Shown: in pieces, positions 33,745 through 40,864 of the stretch
How the letters are laid out: each line of letters starts with the position of its first letter
How positions within the stretch are numbered: position 1 is the stretch's first letter
Origin: Shewanella sp. c952
Lineage (GTDB): Bacteria; Pseudomonadota; Gammaproteobacteria; Enterobacterales; Shewanellaceae
Direction: 5' to 3'
Assembly (NCBI RefSeq): GCF_019654975.1
Contig: NZ_BPEW01000038.1
Span: 1 to 40,864, forward strand
DNA length: 40,864 nucleotides
The notes under the pieces: model-generated
Databases searched by the model: none
The model's input: only the letters and a program-made list of their open reading frames with translations
Told to the model about the DNA's origin: nothing
Translations under genes and position numbers: made by a program

Positions 33745-35235
33745 ATGCAAGCAATTATATTCGCCAACCGTAACGGCAATGAACTGGCTCCTTTAGATTC
33801 ACATTACTGCCCTGCACTGCTGCAGGTGGGTAATAAGCCAGTGATTGAGTTTACTCTTGAAGATCTCGCCGACGCGCAGATTGACAAGGTTAGAATTGTT
33901 ATCTCTTCGCAATCTGCGCAGATAGAGAAGCTTATCGGTAACGGTGAAAAATGGGGTTTAGAGGTTGAGTATTTTCTATCTCGTGAGCAAGAGGACGTAT
34001 CGAACATCTTACCTCGCCTTTCATTAAATGCTGATGAGGCAATACTGCTCGCCCGCGCTGACATACTAAGAAGCCCCTGCATTAAGTCATTTGTGGAGTT
34101 CAGCAAACAGATGAGTCATAGCCATGTTATCGCCAAACTAGCTAACCAGAACGCGGGCTTAATGATGCTGCCAGGCGCTAAGTTATCTACAGCAGATCTA
34201 AACTGGCCAGTAACGACCAACCTTACATCAAGCGATGAGCAGCAAAGTATCAACCTAGTGTTGCACGGTGACTGCTACATGCTCGATTCTCTACAGAACT
34301 ACATGGATGCCAACCAAGCATTAACCTCAGAAAACATCACAGGAGTGACTCCCAAAGGGCGCTATTTCAGTAGTGCTGCCAAAGAGCAAGGATTCTATAT
34401 CGGCGCAAAAACAAAGTCAGCGTCACTCACCATGCATAACGCCTGGGGCGTAATCGGCCAAAACACATGGATAGACGAGAGTGTTGATATGCAACACAGC
34501 ATTGTCGTTGGCAAGAACTGCCTAATTGAAAAAGCCTGTAGCCTAAAAAACTGCCTGATTTTGGATAATAGCTACGTCGGCCAAGGCCTAAACGTAACTA
34601 ACGCCATAATCAGTAAAGATCTGCTGATAAAGCCTGAAAACTGTGGCCATTTAGCACTGATCGACCCAAGTATTATCTCTGAAAATCGTCAAGTGGTTAA
34701 TGCTAAGCAAAAGGCAAAAAGAGTGACTACTATCGACAGGCTACAAGCTTTAGCCTTGTTTAGTATTGGTTTACTACTAGCACCTCTGCTGTTGCTCATC
34801 TCTTTGCTGTCTCATCCTAAACAGCCGGTAATTAAAGAGACCATTTTCATCAAAGGCGCAAAGAGAACCAGCCACCGCTGGAATATAAGCTCATTGTTCA
34901 TCGCCCGTCTGCCTCAGCTTTACTGGGTTATTAGCGGAAAACTAGCGCTGTTTGGCGCCAGCCCATTCGAGCAAAAGATAACAACACCCAATCTACTTGA
35001 ACATGTAGAAATACCATCACTGCTCGGTCTTTATGGCCCACTGCAATTAGTTATTGATGTACAAGCACCAACAGAAGAGCGACAACTCATCGAAGCGGAG
35101 TTTATTTGTATGAACCAACGAAGTAAGTACTGGTTATTAGCGGCAAAATCATTACGAAGCAAGGCCCCACAACCAGACTCATACAAAGAGAATGTAATTA
35201 CTGGCAAAGCGCCTAAAAATGCAATTAACCAATAA
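33745..35235 (+). CDS. decayed nucleotidyltransferase, beta-helix and degenerate sugar-transferase fusion
   Basis: Protein of 496 residues. The N-terminal part (about 1-230) follows the NDP-sugar pyrophosphorylase pattern (MQAIIFANRNGNELAPL, LLQVGNKPVIEFTLEDL), but the GxGTRL loop has become NGNELAP and the usual Pro-Lys is Pro-Ala, so the transfer reaction is probably lost. A left-handed beta-helix-like stretch (about 232-300, SIVVGKNCLIEKA and CLILDNSYVG) follows. A membrane helix lies at about 333-355. The last 140 residues echo a phosphoglycosyl transferase: SGKLALFGASPFEQ resembles KGDMSLVGPRP, without the Asp-Glu pair. A strong AGGAG precedes the ATG, nine bases after the previous gene. 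It may be a scaffold for polymer initiation; that is inference. Confidence 0.7.
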   Translation: MQAIIFANRNGNELAPLDSHYCPALLQVGNKPVIEFTLEDLADAQIDKVRIVISSQSAQIEKLIGNGEKWGLEVEYFLSREQEDVSNILPRLSLNADEAILLARADILRSPCIKSFVEFSKQMSHSHVIAKLANQNAGLMMLPGAKLSTADLNWPVTTNLTSSDEQQSINLVLHGDCYMLDSLQNYMDANQALTSENITGVTPKGRYFSSAAKEQGFYIGAKTKSASLTMHNAWGVIGQNTWIDESVDMQHSIVVGKNCLIEKACSLKNCLILDNSYVGQGLNVTNAIISKDLLIKPENCGHLALIDPSIISENRQVVNAKQKAKRVTTIDRLQALALFSIGLLLAPLLLLISLLSHPKQPVIKETIFIKGAKRTSHRWNISSLFIARLPQLYWVISGKLALFGASPFEQKITTPNLLEHVEIPSLLGLYGPLQLVIDVQAPTEERQLIEAEFICMNQRSKYWLLAAKSLRSKAPQPDSYKENVITGKAPKNAINQ

Positions 35236-35313
35236 CTTGAATACTAAAGCTCACCCATAGCCGCAGATTAACACTGTTATCGATTCAAACTTTTGCAAAT
35301 AAGAGAGAACATT

Positions 35314-35778
35314 ATGAAAACAATCATTACTTACGGTACGTTCGATCTATTTCACTATGGCCACGTTCGCTTATTTAAGCGCCTTAAAGCACTTGGCGAC
35401 AAACTGATTGTGGCTGTATCAACCGATGAGTTTAATGCACTCAAGGGCAAAGCCGCCTTTTTTAGCTACTTACAACGCGCCGAAATTGTAGAGGCATGCA
35501 AATACGTAGACATAGTGGTACCGGAAATCCATTGGCAGCAAAAGGCCAAAGATATCTGCAAGTACGATGTGAGTGTTTTTGGTATGGGAGATGACTGGAA
35601 AGGAGAATTTGATGAATTATCAATACTGTGCGATGTTGTCTACTTAAGCAGAACAGGCGAAATATCATCCACTGAGATTAAAAATAGTCTTGCGGATAGT
35701 GGAGCTCCAAAAAAACCGCTAAGTCAGGGTACAGATGACGATAGCTTGGATAATATCGACAACAAGGCCACTAAGTAA
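35314..35778 (+). CDS. tagD: glycerol-3-phosphate cytidylyltransferase
   Basis: Predicted to make CDP-glycerol from CTP and glycerol 3-phosphate. The sequence has TYGTFDLFHYGHVRLFKRLK with the HxGH-type motif near residues 13-16, STDEFNALKGK, and the second signature SRTGEISSTEIK near 120-131. At 154 residues it is about 22 longer than Bacillus TagD, owing to a charged C-terminal tail rich in Asp and Lys. The ATG at 35314 with GAGAG upstream is preferred to a TTG at 35293. Its stop overlaps the following glycerophosphotransferase start by one base (TAATG), which links the two functionally. FAD synthetase-like relatives share the fold, but the neighbour makes the CDP-glycerol role the best reading. 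Confidence 0.9.
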   Translation: MKTIITYGTFDLFHYGHVRLFKRLKALGDKLIVAVSTDEFNALKGKAAFFSYLQRAEIVEACKYVDIVVPEIHWQQKAKDICKYDVSVFGMGDDWKGEFDELSILCDVVYLSRTGEISSTEIKNSLADSGAPKKPLSQGTDDDSLDNIDNKATK

Positions 35779-37037
35779 TGCAACTCTCTTTACGCGATAT
35801 ATTGAAAGCCTGTGCTCGAAAGCTGGTATATCAGCTTTCGAGGCTGCTGCCGCGTAACCCAAATAAAGCGGTATTTGGTAGCTACAAAGAGTTATTTTCA
35901 GATAACAGTAAGTACCTTTATAAGTATTGGCAACAGCAGCAATTTATCCGTTGTATCTGGATCTCTGCTAATCAAGACGTCATCAAACAGTTAAATAAAA
36001 ATAAACAAGAAGCGTATTATCGCTGGTCTCTACTTGGGATCTACCATGCACTTACTGCCAAGTACTATTTCTATAACAGTTATATCGGCGACATTAATCA
36101 ATGGCTCGCTGGCGGCGCCACAAAAATAAACCTTTGGCACGGGTCGCCAATGAAAAAAATTGAGTTTGATATCGACAATGGCCCCATGGCTGAAGTGTTC
36201 AATCCCCAAAGCGCATTGGCTCAATTTAAGCAATCAATGCTTGCCCACCAGCAACACGTAAAGCCCGACTTAATGCTAAGTCCAAGTCCGCTTATCGACA
36301 CTCTTTTTAGCAGTGCATTCAGGCTTCAAGCGTCACAGCTACTGCACTGCGGCAATCCAAGAACTGACTATTATCGCACCGAAACAAATCAACAACTGTC
36401 ACCGCCGCAAACACAAGCTCACTCAACGGAGTTAGCAGCGCTTCGTCAACAAATACAAAAAAGACAGTATCAGCAAGTCATCTTGTACGCTCCCTCATGG
36501 AGAGACAGTTACCAAGGTGATAACCCTTACTGCAATGCATTTGACTGGGCTGCGTTATCTGAGCACTTACAACAACATAATCAACTGTTTCTACTGCGGC
36601 TGCATCCCAATGAAGCCGCCCTTGCGCAGCAGTTTAGCGACTTTGCTAACATCATCAATATTTCAGCCATGGAAGATGTCTACGGATTACTTGATTGTGT
36701 CGATCTACTAATCACTGACTATTCATCGCTATTTATCGATGTGTTACCACTCAATATCCCGATTAACTTTTATCGTTTCGACAAAACCCATTATCAACAA
36801 AACTGCCGCAACATGTATGACTACGCCAGCTCAATGGCCGATATTGGCCCTGAAAGCCTTACGTTTGCAGCGTTACTAACGCAACTCCAGCCAGCATCAA
36901 TTAATGAGCTAGCAAGTCAGTTTCAAAGCAACTATTTAACAGTAAGCAAGATGTATTGGGGAGAATCAGCCAAAAGCTCGTTTAATGTGCTTGAGGATTG
37001 GATCAAAAATCATCACGAACTTAACTCGCTACTCTAA
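35778..37037 (+). CDS. CDP-glycerol glycerophosphotransferase family protein (TagB/TagF-like)
   Basis: Peripheral membrane transferase of 419 residues that moves glycerol phosphate from CDP-glycerol to a polymer or lipid acceptor. Motifs of the Glyphos_transf family are present in order: FGSYKELFSDNSKYLYKY, INLWHGSPMKKIEFD (HGxPxK, about 119-125), HCGNPRTDYY, ILYAPSWRD, LLRLHPNE (RxHP) and LLITDYSSLFIDV (about 314-326). The N-terminal 25 residues are basic and amphipathic. It overlaps tagD by one base. The length is nearer to single-transfer TagB-type enzymes than to the long TagF polymerase, so it more likely decorates the repeat unit than builds a poly-glycerol-phosphate chain. It ends the + strand polysaccharide operon, and no clear terminator follows. 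Confidence 0.9.
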   Translation: MQLSLRDILKACARKLVYQLSRLLPRNPNKAVFGSYKELFSDNSKYLYKYWQQQQFIRCIWISANQDVIKQLNKNKQEAYYRWSLLGIYHALTAKYYFYNSYIGDINQWLAGGATKINLWHGSPMKKIEFDIDNGPMAEVFNPQSALAQFKQSMLAHQQHVKPDLMLSPSPLIDTLFSSAFRLQASQLLHCGNPRTDYYRTETNQQLSPPQTQAHSTELAALRQQIQKRQYQQVILYAPSWRDSYQGDNPYCNAFDWAALSEHLQQHNQLFLLRLHPNEAALAQQFSDFANIINISAMEDVYGLLDCVDLLITDYSSLFIDVLPLNIPINFYRFDKTHYQQNCRNMYDYASSMADIGPESLTFAALLTQLQPASINELASQFQSNYLTVSKMYWGESAKSSFNVLEDWIKNHHELNSLL

Positions 37038-37072
37038 CAGCCAACTCTAGCTGACAACACTCGCTGCCTACT

Positions 37073-37621
37073 CTAGTAACTGAGCTTAGAATCTCGGCTA
37101 TCTCTATCCGACAGTATTGGCATAACATTCTTTGCTAACGGCCAATCAATCCCTATGTTAGCGTCATCCCAAGCCAAATGTCCTTCATCTTCTGGTGCAT
37201 AGTAATCGGTGCATTTATAGATAATGTCAGCATACTCACTTAAGGTTAAAAAGCCGTGCGCAAACCCAGGGGGAATATACATCTGCAAACGATTCTCGGC
37301 TGATAAAATCTGCCCTGCCCACTGACCAAAAGTTGGGGAGCCTTGGCGAATATCAACTGCCACATCAAAAATTTCACCACTAACAACCTGTACCAATTTA
37401 CCTTGCGGTTTGGTTTGTTGAAAGTGTAGCCCGCGCAGCACATGTTTAGCAGAGCGGCTCATGTTCTCTTGCACAAAATGAGGGGCTATAAGCCCTGCTT
37501 CAGCAAACAATGTCTTAAACTCGGACTCACGGTAGGTTTCCATAAAAAAGCCGCGTTCATCGCCAAATACCTTTGGTTCAATTAACAATATATCGGCGAT
37601 GGCAGTGGAGATGAGCTTCAT
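37073..37621 (-). CDS. rmlC: dTDP-4-dehydrorhamnose 3,5-epimerase
   Basis: Cupin-fold epimerase of dTDP-L-rhamnose synthesis, 182 residues, normal length for RmlC. The sequence has PKVFGDERGFFMETY, FVQENMSRSAKHVLRGLHFQ with the catalytic His in RGLHFQ, GKLVQVVSGEIFDVAVDIR, YIPPGFAHGFLTLSE and DDANIGIDWPL. The ATG at 37621 has AGGA nine bases upstream; a TTG one codon earlier is less likely. It is convergent with the glycerophosphotransferase gene and divergent from the metallo-hydrolase. The other rml genes of the window (13688-14827 and 39416-40545) are on the same strand but not adjacent. Confidence 0.95.
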   Translation of the reverse strand: MKLISTAIADILLIEPKVFGDERGFFMETYRESEFKTLFAEAGLIAPHFVQENMSRSAKHVLRGLHFQQTKPQGKLVQVVSGEIFDVAVDIRQGSPTFGQWAGQILSAENRLQMYIPPGFAHGFLTLSEYADIIYKCTDYYAPEDEGHLAWDDANIGIDWPLAKNVMPILSDRDSRDSKLSY

Positions 37622-37772
37622 CAATCAACGTCCTATAATGAGTCAGAAAGTGAGTAATACGTTAGGCAACGCATTGAATAGATAGTGGCAAGAATATACA
37701 TCCAATCACCAACATCAAGCTAATTTTATTTACGCTATAGTGAACACGTTGAACACATAAAAGGAACTCCCC

Positions 37773-39269
37773 CTGAAAATAATCCATCACGGCGCAGTTA
37801 ATGGTGTCACAGGCTCATGCCATCAACTCGACATTAATGCTCATTCAAGCATTCTCATTGATTGTGGGTTATTTCAGGGCGCAGAAACGGCAGGCAAGAC
37901 GGCGATTGAGCAGCTGCCGATAGAGTTTGATATCAGCAATATTCAAGCATTGATAGTCACTCATTGCCATATCGATCACGTCGGTAGAATACCCTATCTG
38001 CTGGCAGCCGGTTTCAATAAACCCATCTATGCCACCGTAGCGACTGCCGCGCTGCTACCTATGGTGATTGAAGATGCATTAAAAGTCGGTGTCACTCAAA
38101 ACCACCGCATGATAAAGCTCTATCTTAAAAAGCTTAACCTGCTCATTAAACCGATTGAATACAACCACTGGTTTGCCTTAGAACTCGGCTCCGTTTCTAC
38201 TAACGACAGCTCAGTTGATGCAAATAGCACTGCAAGTGCAATTCACCAAACTGCCAGTACCTTAGTAGACAAGCACTATACCCAAGCAAAAGCCAAGTTT
38301 AGAGCCGCTGGACATATTCTAGGCTCTGCCTATGTCGAGATAGAACTATTTGATGACGCTAAGACGCTAAAAAAAGCAAAGCACAGAGCTAACCATAGAG
38401 TGGTTTTTTCTGGGGATTTAGGTGCAACTCACACCCCACTACTCGCAAGTCCTAAGAGCCCGTATAGAGCAGACACACTGGTGATAGAGTCAACATACGG
38501 CGATAAAAACCATCAAGGACGAAAGCATCGCAGCGAGAGCTTAAGAAAGGTAATAGAAAAGTCTGTAGCAGATAATGGCGTAGTATTGATCCCGGCCTTT
38601 AGTATTGGCCGCACTCAAGAGCTACTTTATGAGCTCGAACAATTAATCCATCGGTATCAGAACAGGAGTGAGATGTGGCGAAAAATAGAAGTCATCGTCG
38701 ACTCGCCCATGGCGGCAAAATTTACCGAGCGCTATTTAGAATTTAAGACATTGTGGGACAAAGAAGCTAAACAGAGATTAAACCTGCACCGCCACCCTTT
38801 AGACTTTGAGCAACTATACACTGTAGGCAGTCATCAAGAGCATTTAGCCACTATAGAATACCTAAGTAAGAGCAATAAACCTGCAATCGTCATAGCAGCC
38901 AGCGGCATGTGCACAGGTGGGCGAATTCAAAACTACTTAGCTAAGTTATTGAATAATCCCACCACCGACATCATATTCGTCGGTTATCAAGCACAAGGCT
39001 CTACCGGACGAGATATCCAGCTCTATGGCCCCCAAGGCGGTTACTGCATCATAGAGGGGAAAAGAGTAAACATTAAAGCAGGCGTGCATACAGTAAGCGG
39101 TTACTCCGCCCACGCAGACCAACGTAACCTAGTTAACTTCGTTAAAGGTATGCGAGTTAAGCCAACGCTTATACGTATAGTTCATGGGGATAACCAAGCA
39201 AAAGCAGCATTGGCGGAGGAATATAAAAAGCTACTGCCAGCAGCAATAGTTGAGATAGGGAAAGGGTAA
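37773..39269 (+). CDS. beta-CASP metallo-beta-lactamase-fold hydrolase with a CTG start
   Basis: Predicted RNA-processing-type hydrolase of 498 residues. The metal motif THCHIDH is at 63-69. Later motifs of the beta-CASP/RMMBL group are GDLGATHTPLL, ESTYGDKNHQGR, LIPAFSIGRTQELLYELE, ASGMCTGGRIQNYL and the C-terminal VSGYSAHADQRNLV. The family start KIIHHGAVNGVTGSCHQL is encoded directly after a CTG codon at 37773, with AAGGA seven bases upstream. The only in-frame codons between it and an upstream stop at 37758 are not ATG, GTG or TTG, so CTG is the likely initiator. A TTG at 37950 would remove the first strand and the motif residues before it. The gene is not obviously part of the polysaccharide locus. 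Confidence 0.88.
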   Translation: MKIIHHGAVNGVTGSCHQLDINAHSSILIDCGLFQGAETAGKTAIEQLPIEFDISNIQALIVTHCHIDHVGRIPYLLAAGFNKPIYATVATAALLPMVIEDALKVGVTQNHRMIKLYLKKLNLLIKPIEYNHWFALELGSVSTNDSSVDANSTASAIHQTASTLVDKHYTQAKAKFRAAGHILGSAYVEIELFDDAKTLKKAKHRANHRVVFSGDLGATHTPLLASPKSPYRADTLVIESTYGDKNHQGRKHRSESLRKVIEKSVADNGVVLIPAFSIGRTQELLYELEQLIHRYQNRSEMWRKIEVIVDSPMAAKFTERYLEFKTLWDKEAKQRLNLHRHPLDFEQLYTVGSHQEHLATIEYLSKSNKPAIVIAASGMCTGGRIQNYLAKLLNNPTTDIIFVGYQAQGSTGRDIQLYGPQGGYCIIEGKRVNIKAGVHTVSGYSAHADQRNLVNFVKGMRVKPTLIRIVHGDNQAKAALAEEYKKLLPAAIVEIGKG

Positions 39270-39415
39270 CAAAGGTGGCTAAGCAAAGACAAAACTAATT
39301 ACTATTATTCGCAATATCAATTTTTTGACTTTTACGGCTATAAAAATTCTTTCCGTTAAATGCCTAGCTTTTTCCGTAAACGCAGTGTTCCGTCAGTTAG
39401 CCTTCTAACGTTCCA

Positions 39416-40545
39416 TCATACGTTTACCGTCTTGTCTTTTCTTGCTTGTAAAGTCTTAGCTTTTAACTGCCTATGCTCTGCCACATACCACTCAACTGTT
39501 TTACGTAACCCTGTTTCGAATGACTCTTGCGGCTTCCAACCCAACGTCTTTTCAATTTTGCTAGCATCAATAGCGTAACGTTTATCGTGGCCTGGACGAT
39601 CGGTGACAAACTCAATTAAGCTTCCAAAACCTACCCCGGTGCTACACTTACTCATTTTAGAATAAGAGTTATCTGGCGCGAGCTCTTCAAGAATATTACA
39701 AATGCTTCGAACTACATCTATATTCTCTCTTTCAGCATTACCACCTATATTATAAGTCTCACCTAATTGCCCTTCACTCATCACCGAATAAAGTGCCTGC
39801 ACATGATCTTCAACGTATAACCAATCTCTGACTTGTAATCCATTTCCATAAATTGGAATCGGCTTACCTGCTAAAGCATTCATGATTGTGTGAGGAATAA
39901 GCTTATCCTGGTGTTGATACAAGCCATAATTATTTGAGCAGTTTGAAAGCACAACGGGTAAACCATAAGTCCGATACCAAGCACGTACTAAATGGTCTAC
40001 AGCGGCTTTGCTTGCAGAATATGGCGAACTAGGCGCGTAGCTTGATTGTTCGGTGAATCTACCTTTATCTGATAAGTCACCATACACTTCGTCTGTAGAT
40101 ACCTGATGGAAGCGAAATGCTTGCCGTTTCTCACCTTGCAAAGCTGAGTAATAATCACGGCAAGCTTCCAACAACGTAAACGTGCCAACAATGTTAGTCT
40201 GTATAAACTCATCCGCTCCGTTAATAGAGCGATCAACATGACTTTCAGCAGCTAAGTGCATAATCACATCAGGCTGAAATTTTTCCAATACGCCCTTAAG
40301 TAACTGCCGGTCACAAATATCACCTTCAACAAACTGATAGCGCAGGCTATGTTCAATGCTTGCTAACGCACAAGGAGAGCTTGCATAGGTCAGCTTGTCG
40401 ATATTGAGAACACTATCTTGTGTATGTTCAATAAGAAAACGTACTAGCGCAGAACCTATAAAGCCAGTGCCCCCAGTAACCAGTAACCAGTAACCAGTAA
40501 CCAGTAACCAGTAACCAGTACGACCCTATTTTGCTTGTTATTCAT
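39416..40545 (-). pseudogene. rmlB: dTDP-glucose 4,6-dehydratase, out of frame through a 7-bp repeat
   Basis: The first committed enzyme after RmlA in dTDP-rhamnose synthesis. From 40288 down to 39416 an open frame encodes 290 residues with QVSTDEVYGDL (Thr-Asp-Glu catalytic triad), YSASKAAVDHL (YxxxK) and RDWLYVEDHVQAL. The same frame continues upstream to VTGGTGFIGS, the NAD-binding loop, encoded at about 40440-40480. The natural ATG lies at 40545 (MNNKQNRVVL...) with AAGG upstream. Between them six copies of GTTACTG shift the frame, so translation from the ATG stops at a TAG (40456-40458) after 29 residues. One, four or seven copies restore the frame; one copy gives a 364-residue protein, about normal. 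In the other frame only CTG codons could start before the gene, so this copy number reads as OFF. An IS3 end lies 84 bp upstream of the ATG. Confidence 0.85.
40474..40520. repeat. heptanucleotide tandem repeat, 6 copies, in the rmlB start
   Basis: Plus-strand unit CAGTAAC occurs six times without interruption (40474-40515), followed by a partial CAGTA. On the coding strand the unit is GTTACTG, which encodes V-T-G-Y-W-L-L in a 21-base cycle. Seven is not a multiple of three, so each gain or loss of a unit changes the reading frame. Confidence 0.95.
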
Positions 40546-40628
40546 TACAACAGTTACCTTTAACTTCCGACTAACAGCACTATATCTGTAGCGACTTGCT
40601 GGCTGTTAACCGTCTCGCTTTTAAATAT

Positions 40629-40864
40629 TGTCTAGTCCTAAAATAGGTTGACGGTTTTTATTAAGCCAGTTGGTACCCCCTACTGGCTTTTTCATGCACT
40701 TCGTTCGGCGTTTTCATTCCTAAACTAAGATGCGGCTGTAATTGGTTATAAATCTCTATCGATTCTTTAACTAACACACCAAGCTCTTTTATCGTTCGGC
40801 AACGACAAAGCAGAAACTCATGCTTCAAAATACCATTCACTCGCTCTGCCAGTGCATTTTGCTA
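40629..40864 (-). mobile_element. IS3-family insertion sequence, right-end part running off the window
   Basis: The left boundary is the terminal inverted repeat that begins TGTCTAGTCCTAAAATAGG at 40629, with the TG start typical of IS3 ends. It is followed by the 3-prime part of a transposase gene read on the minus strand. The other end and the target duplication are outside the window. It is inserted 84 bp upstream of the rmlB ATG, so it may have cut rmlB from its native promoter. Confidence 0.75.
40661..40864 (-). CDS. IS3-family transposase orfB, C-terminal fragment
   Basis: About 66 residues of an integrase-core (DDE) transposase are visible, ending in a TAA at 40661-40663. The stretch NALAERVNGILKHEF is the catalytic Glu region of IS3 OrfB, and YNQLQPHLSLGMKTPNEVH is the usual C-terminal end. 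The very first in-frame codon at the edge, 40864-40862, reads TAG, so this copy could carry a nonsense mutation, though edge position makes this tentative. The rest lies beyond the window. Confidence 0.8.

Noticed and set aside
40474..40520. Short direct repeats considered as a CRISPR fragment
   Set aside because: The unit is 7 bp, perfectly contiguous without spacers and lies inside the rmlB reading frame.
1..40864. tRNA, rRNA, CRISPR arrays, prophage or toxin-antitoxin genes
   Set aside because: Reading both strands I saw no cloverleaf-like genes, no spaced repeats, and no phage or toxin families; I cannot exclude small RNAs.

Overview
The window looks like chromosome of a marine gammaproteobacterium, most likely Shewanella or a close Alteromonadales relative. 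This rests on protein style (TIGR01782-type TonB receptor, LuxO/SypG-type regulator, YcdX), moderate base composition and gene content; no rRNA or tRNA is present to confirm it.

Region 1 (1-11822, all +) is a carbohydrate-uptake cassette. It holds a TonB-dependent receptor, a flavin-dependent (tryptophan) halogenase-family protein, a SapC-family protein, a cupin-8/JmjC-like protein, a second halogenase-family protein, a DUF6445-like oxygenase-fold protein and a secreted GH3 beta-glycosidase with a PA14-like insert. Two LacI-type operators (core TGTAAGCGCTTACA) flank the receptor promoter region and a third near-copy lies before the cupin gene.

Region 2 (12048-15567) contains wzi (+), then convergent rmlD and ycdX (-). 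Region 3 (15660-24546) is a signalling module that closely resembles the Vibrio Syp/LuxO circuitry: a sigma-54 response regulator, a hybrid kinase with its own Hpt domain, a PhnD-type periplasmic binding protein overlapping the kinase gene, a REC-PP2C phosphatase, an RsbW-like ATPase and a STAS protein with a Ser56 equivalent. Region 4 (24572-37037, +) is an exopolysaccharide cluster: Wza-like lipoprotein, Wzz-like co-polymerase, Wzy/WaaL-like protein, flippase, GT2, a three-part PHPT-like/GT26/PHPT fusion, a decayed nucleotidyltransferase fusion, TagD and a TagF-like glycerophosphotransferase. The polymer therefore probably carries glycerol phosphate, and rhamnose is suggested by the nearby rml genes.

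Five sigma-54-type promoters (four good, one with a -12 mismatch) lie before the PhnD/kinase operon, the REC-PP2C gene, the STAS gene, the flippase gene and the fusion transferase gene. Each has a TTGCA-NNN-TGCAA-type palindrome or partial copy roughly 70-130 bp upstream, matching the LuxO/SypG enhancer type. The simplest reading is that the encoded sigma-54 regulator controls its own sensor, the partner-switch and the polymer genes together.

Region 5 (37073-40864) has rmlC (-), a beta-CASP metallo-hydrolase (+) that appears to start with CTG, and rmlB (-). The rmlB start region carries six copies of a 7-bp repeat that put the gene out of frame; one, four or seven copies would restore it. This looks like a phase-variable switch for dTDP-sugar synthesis. 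An IS3-family element end lies just upstream and runs off the window.
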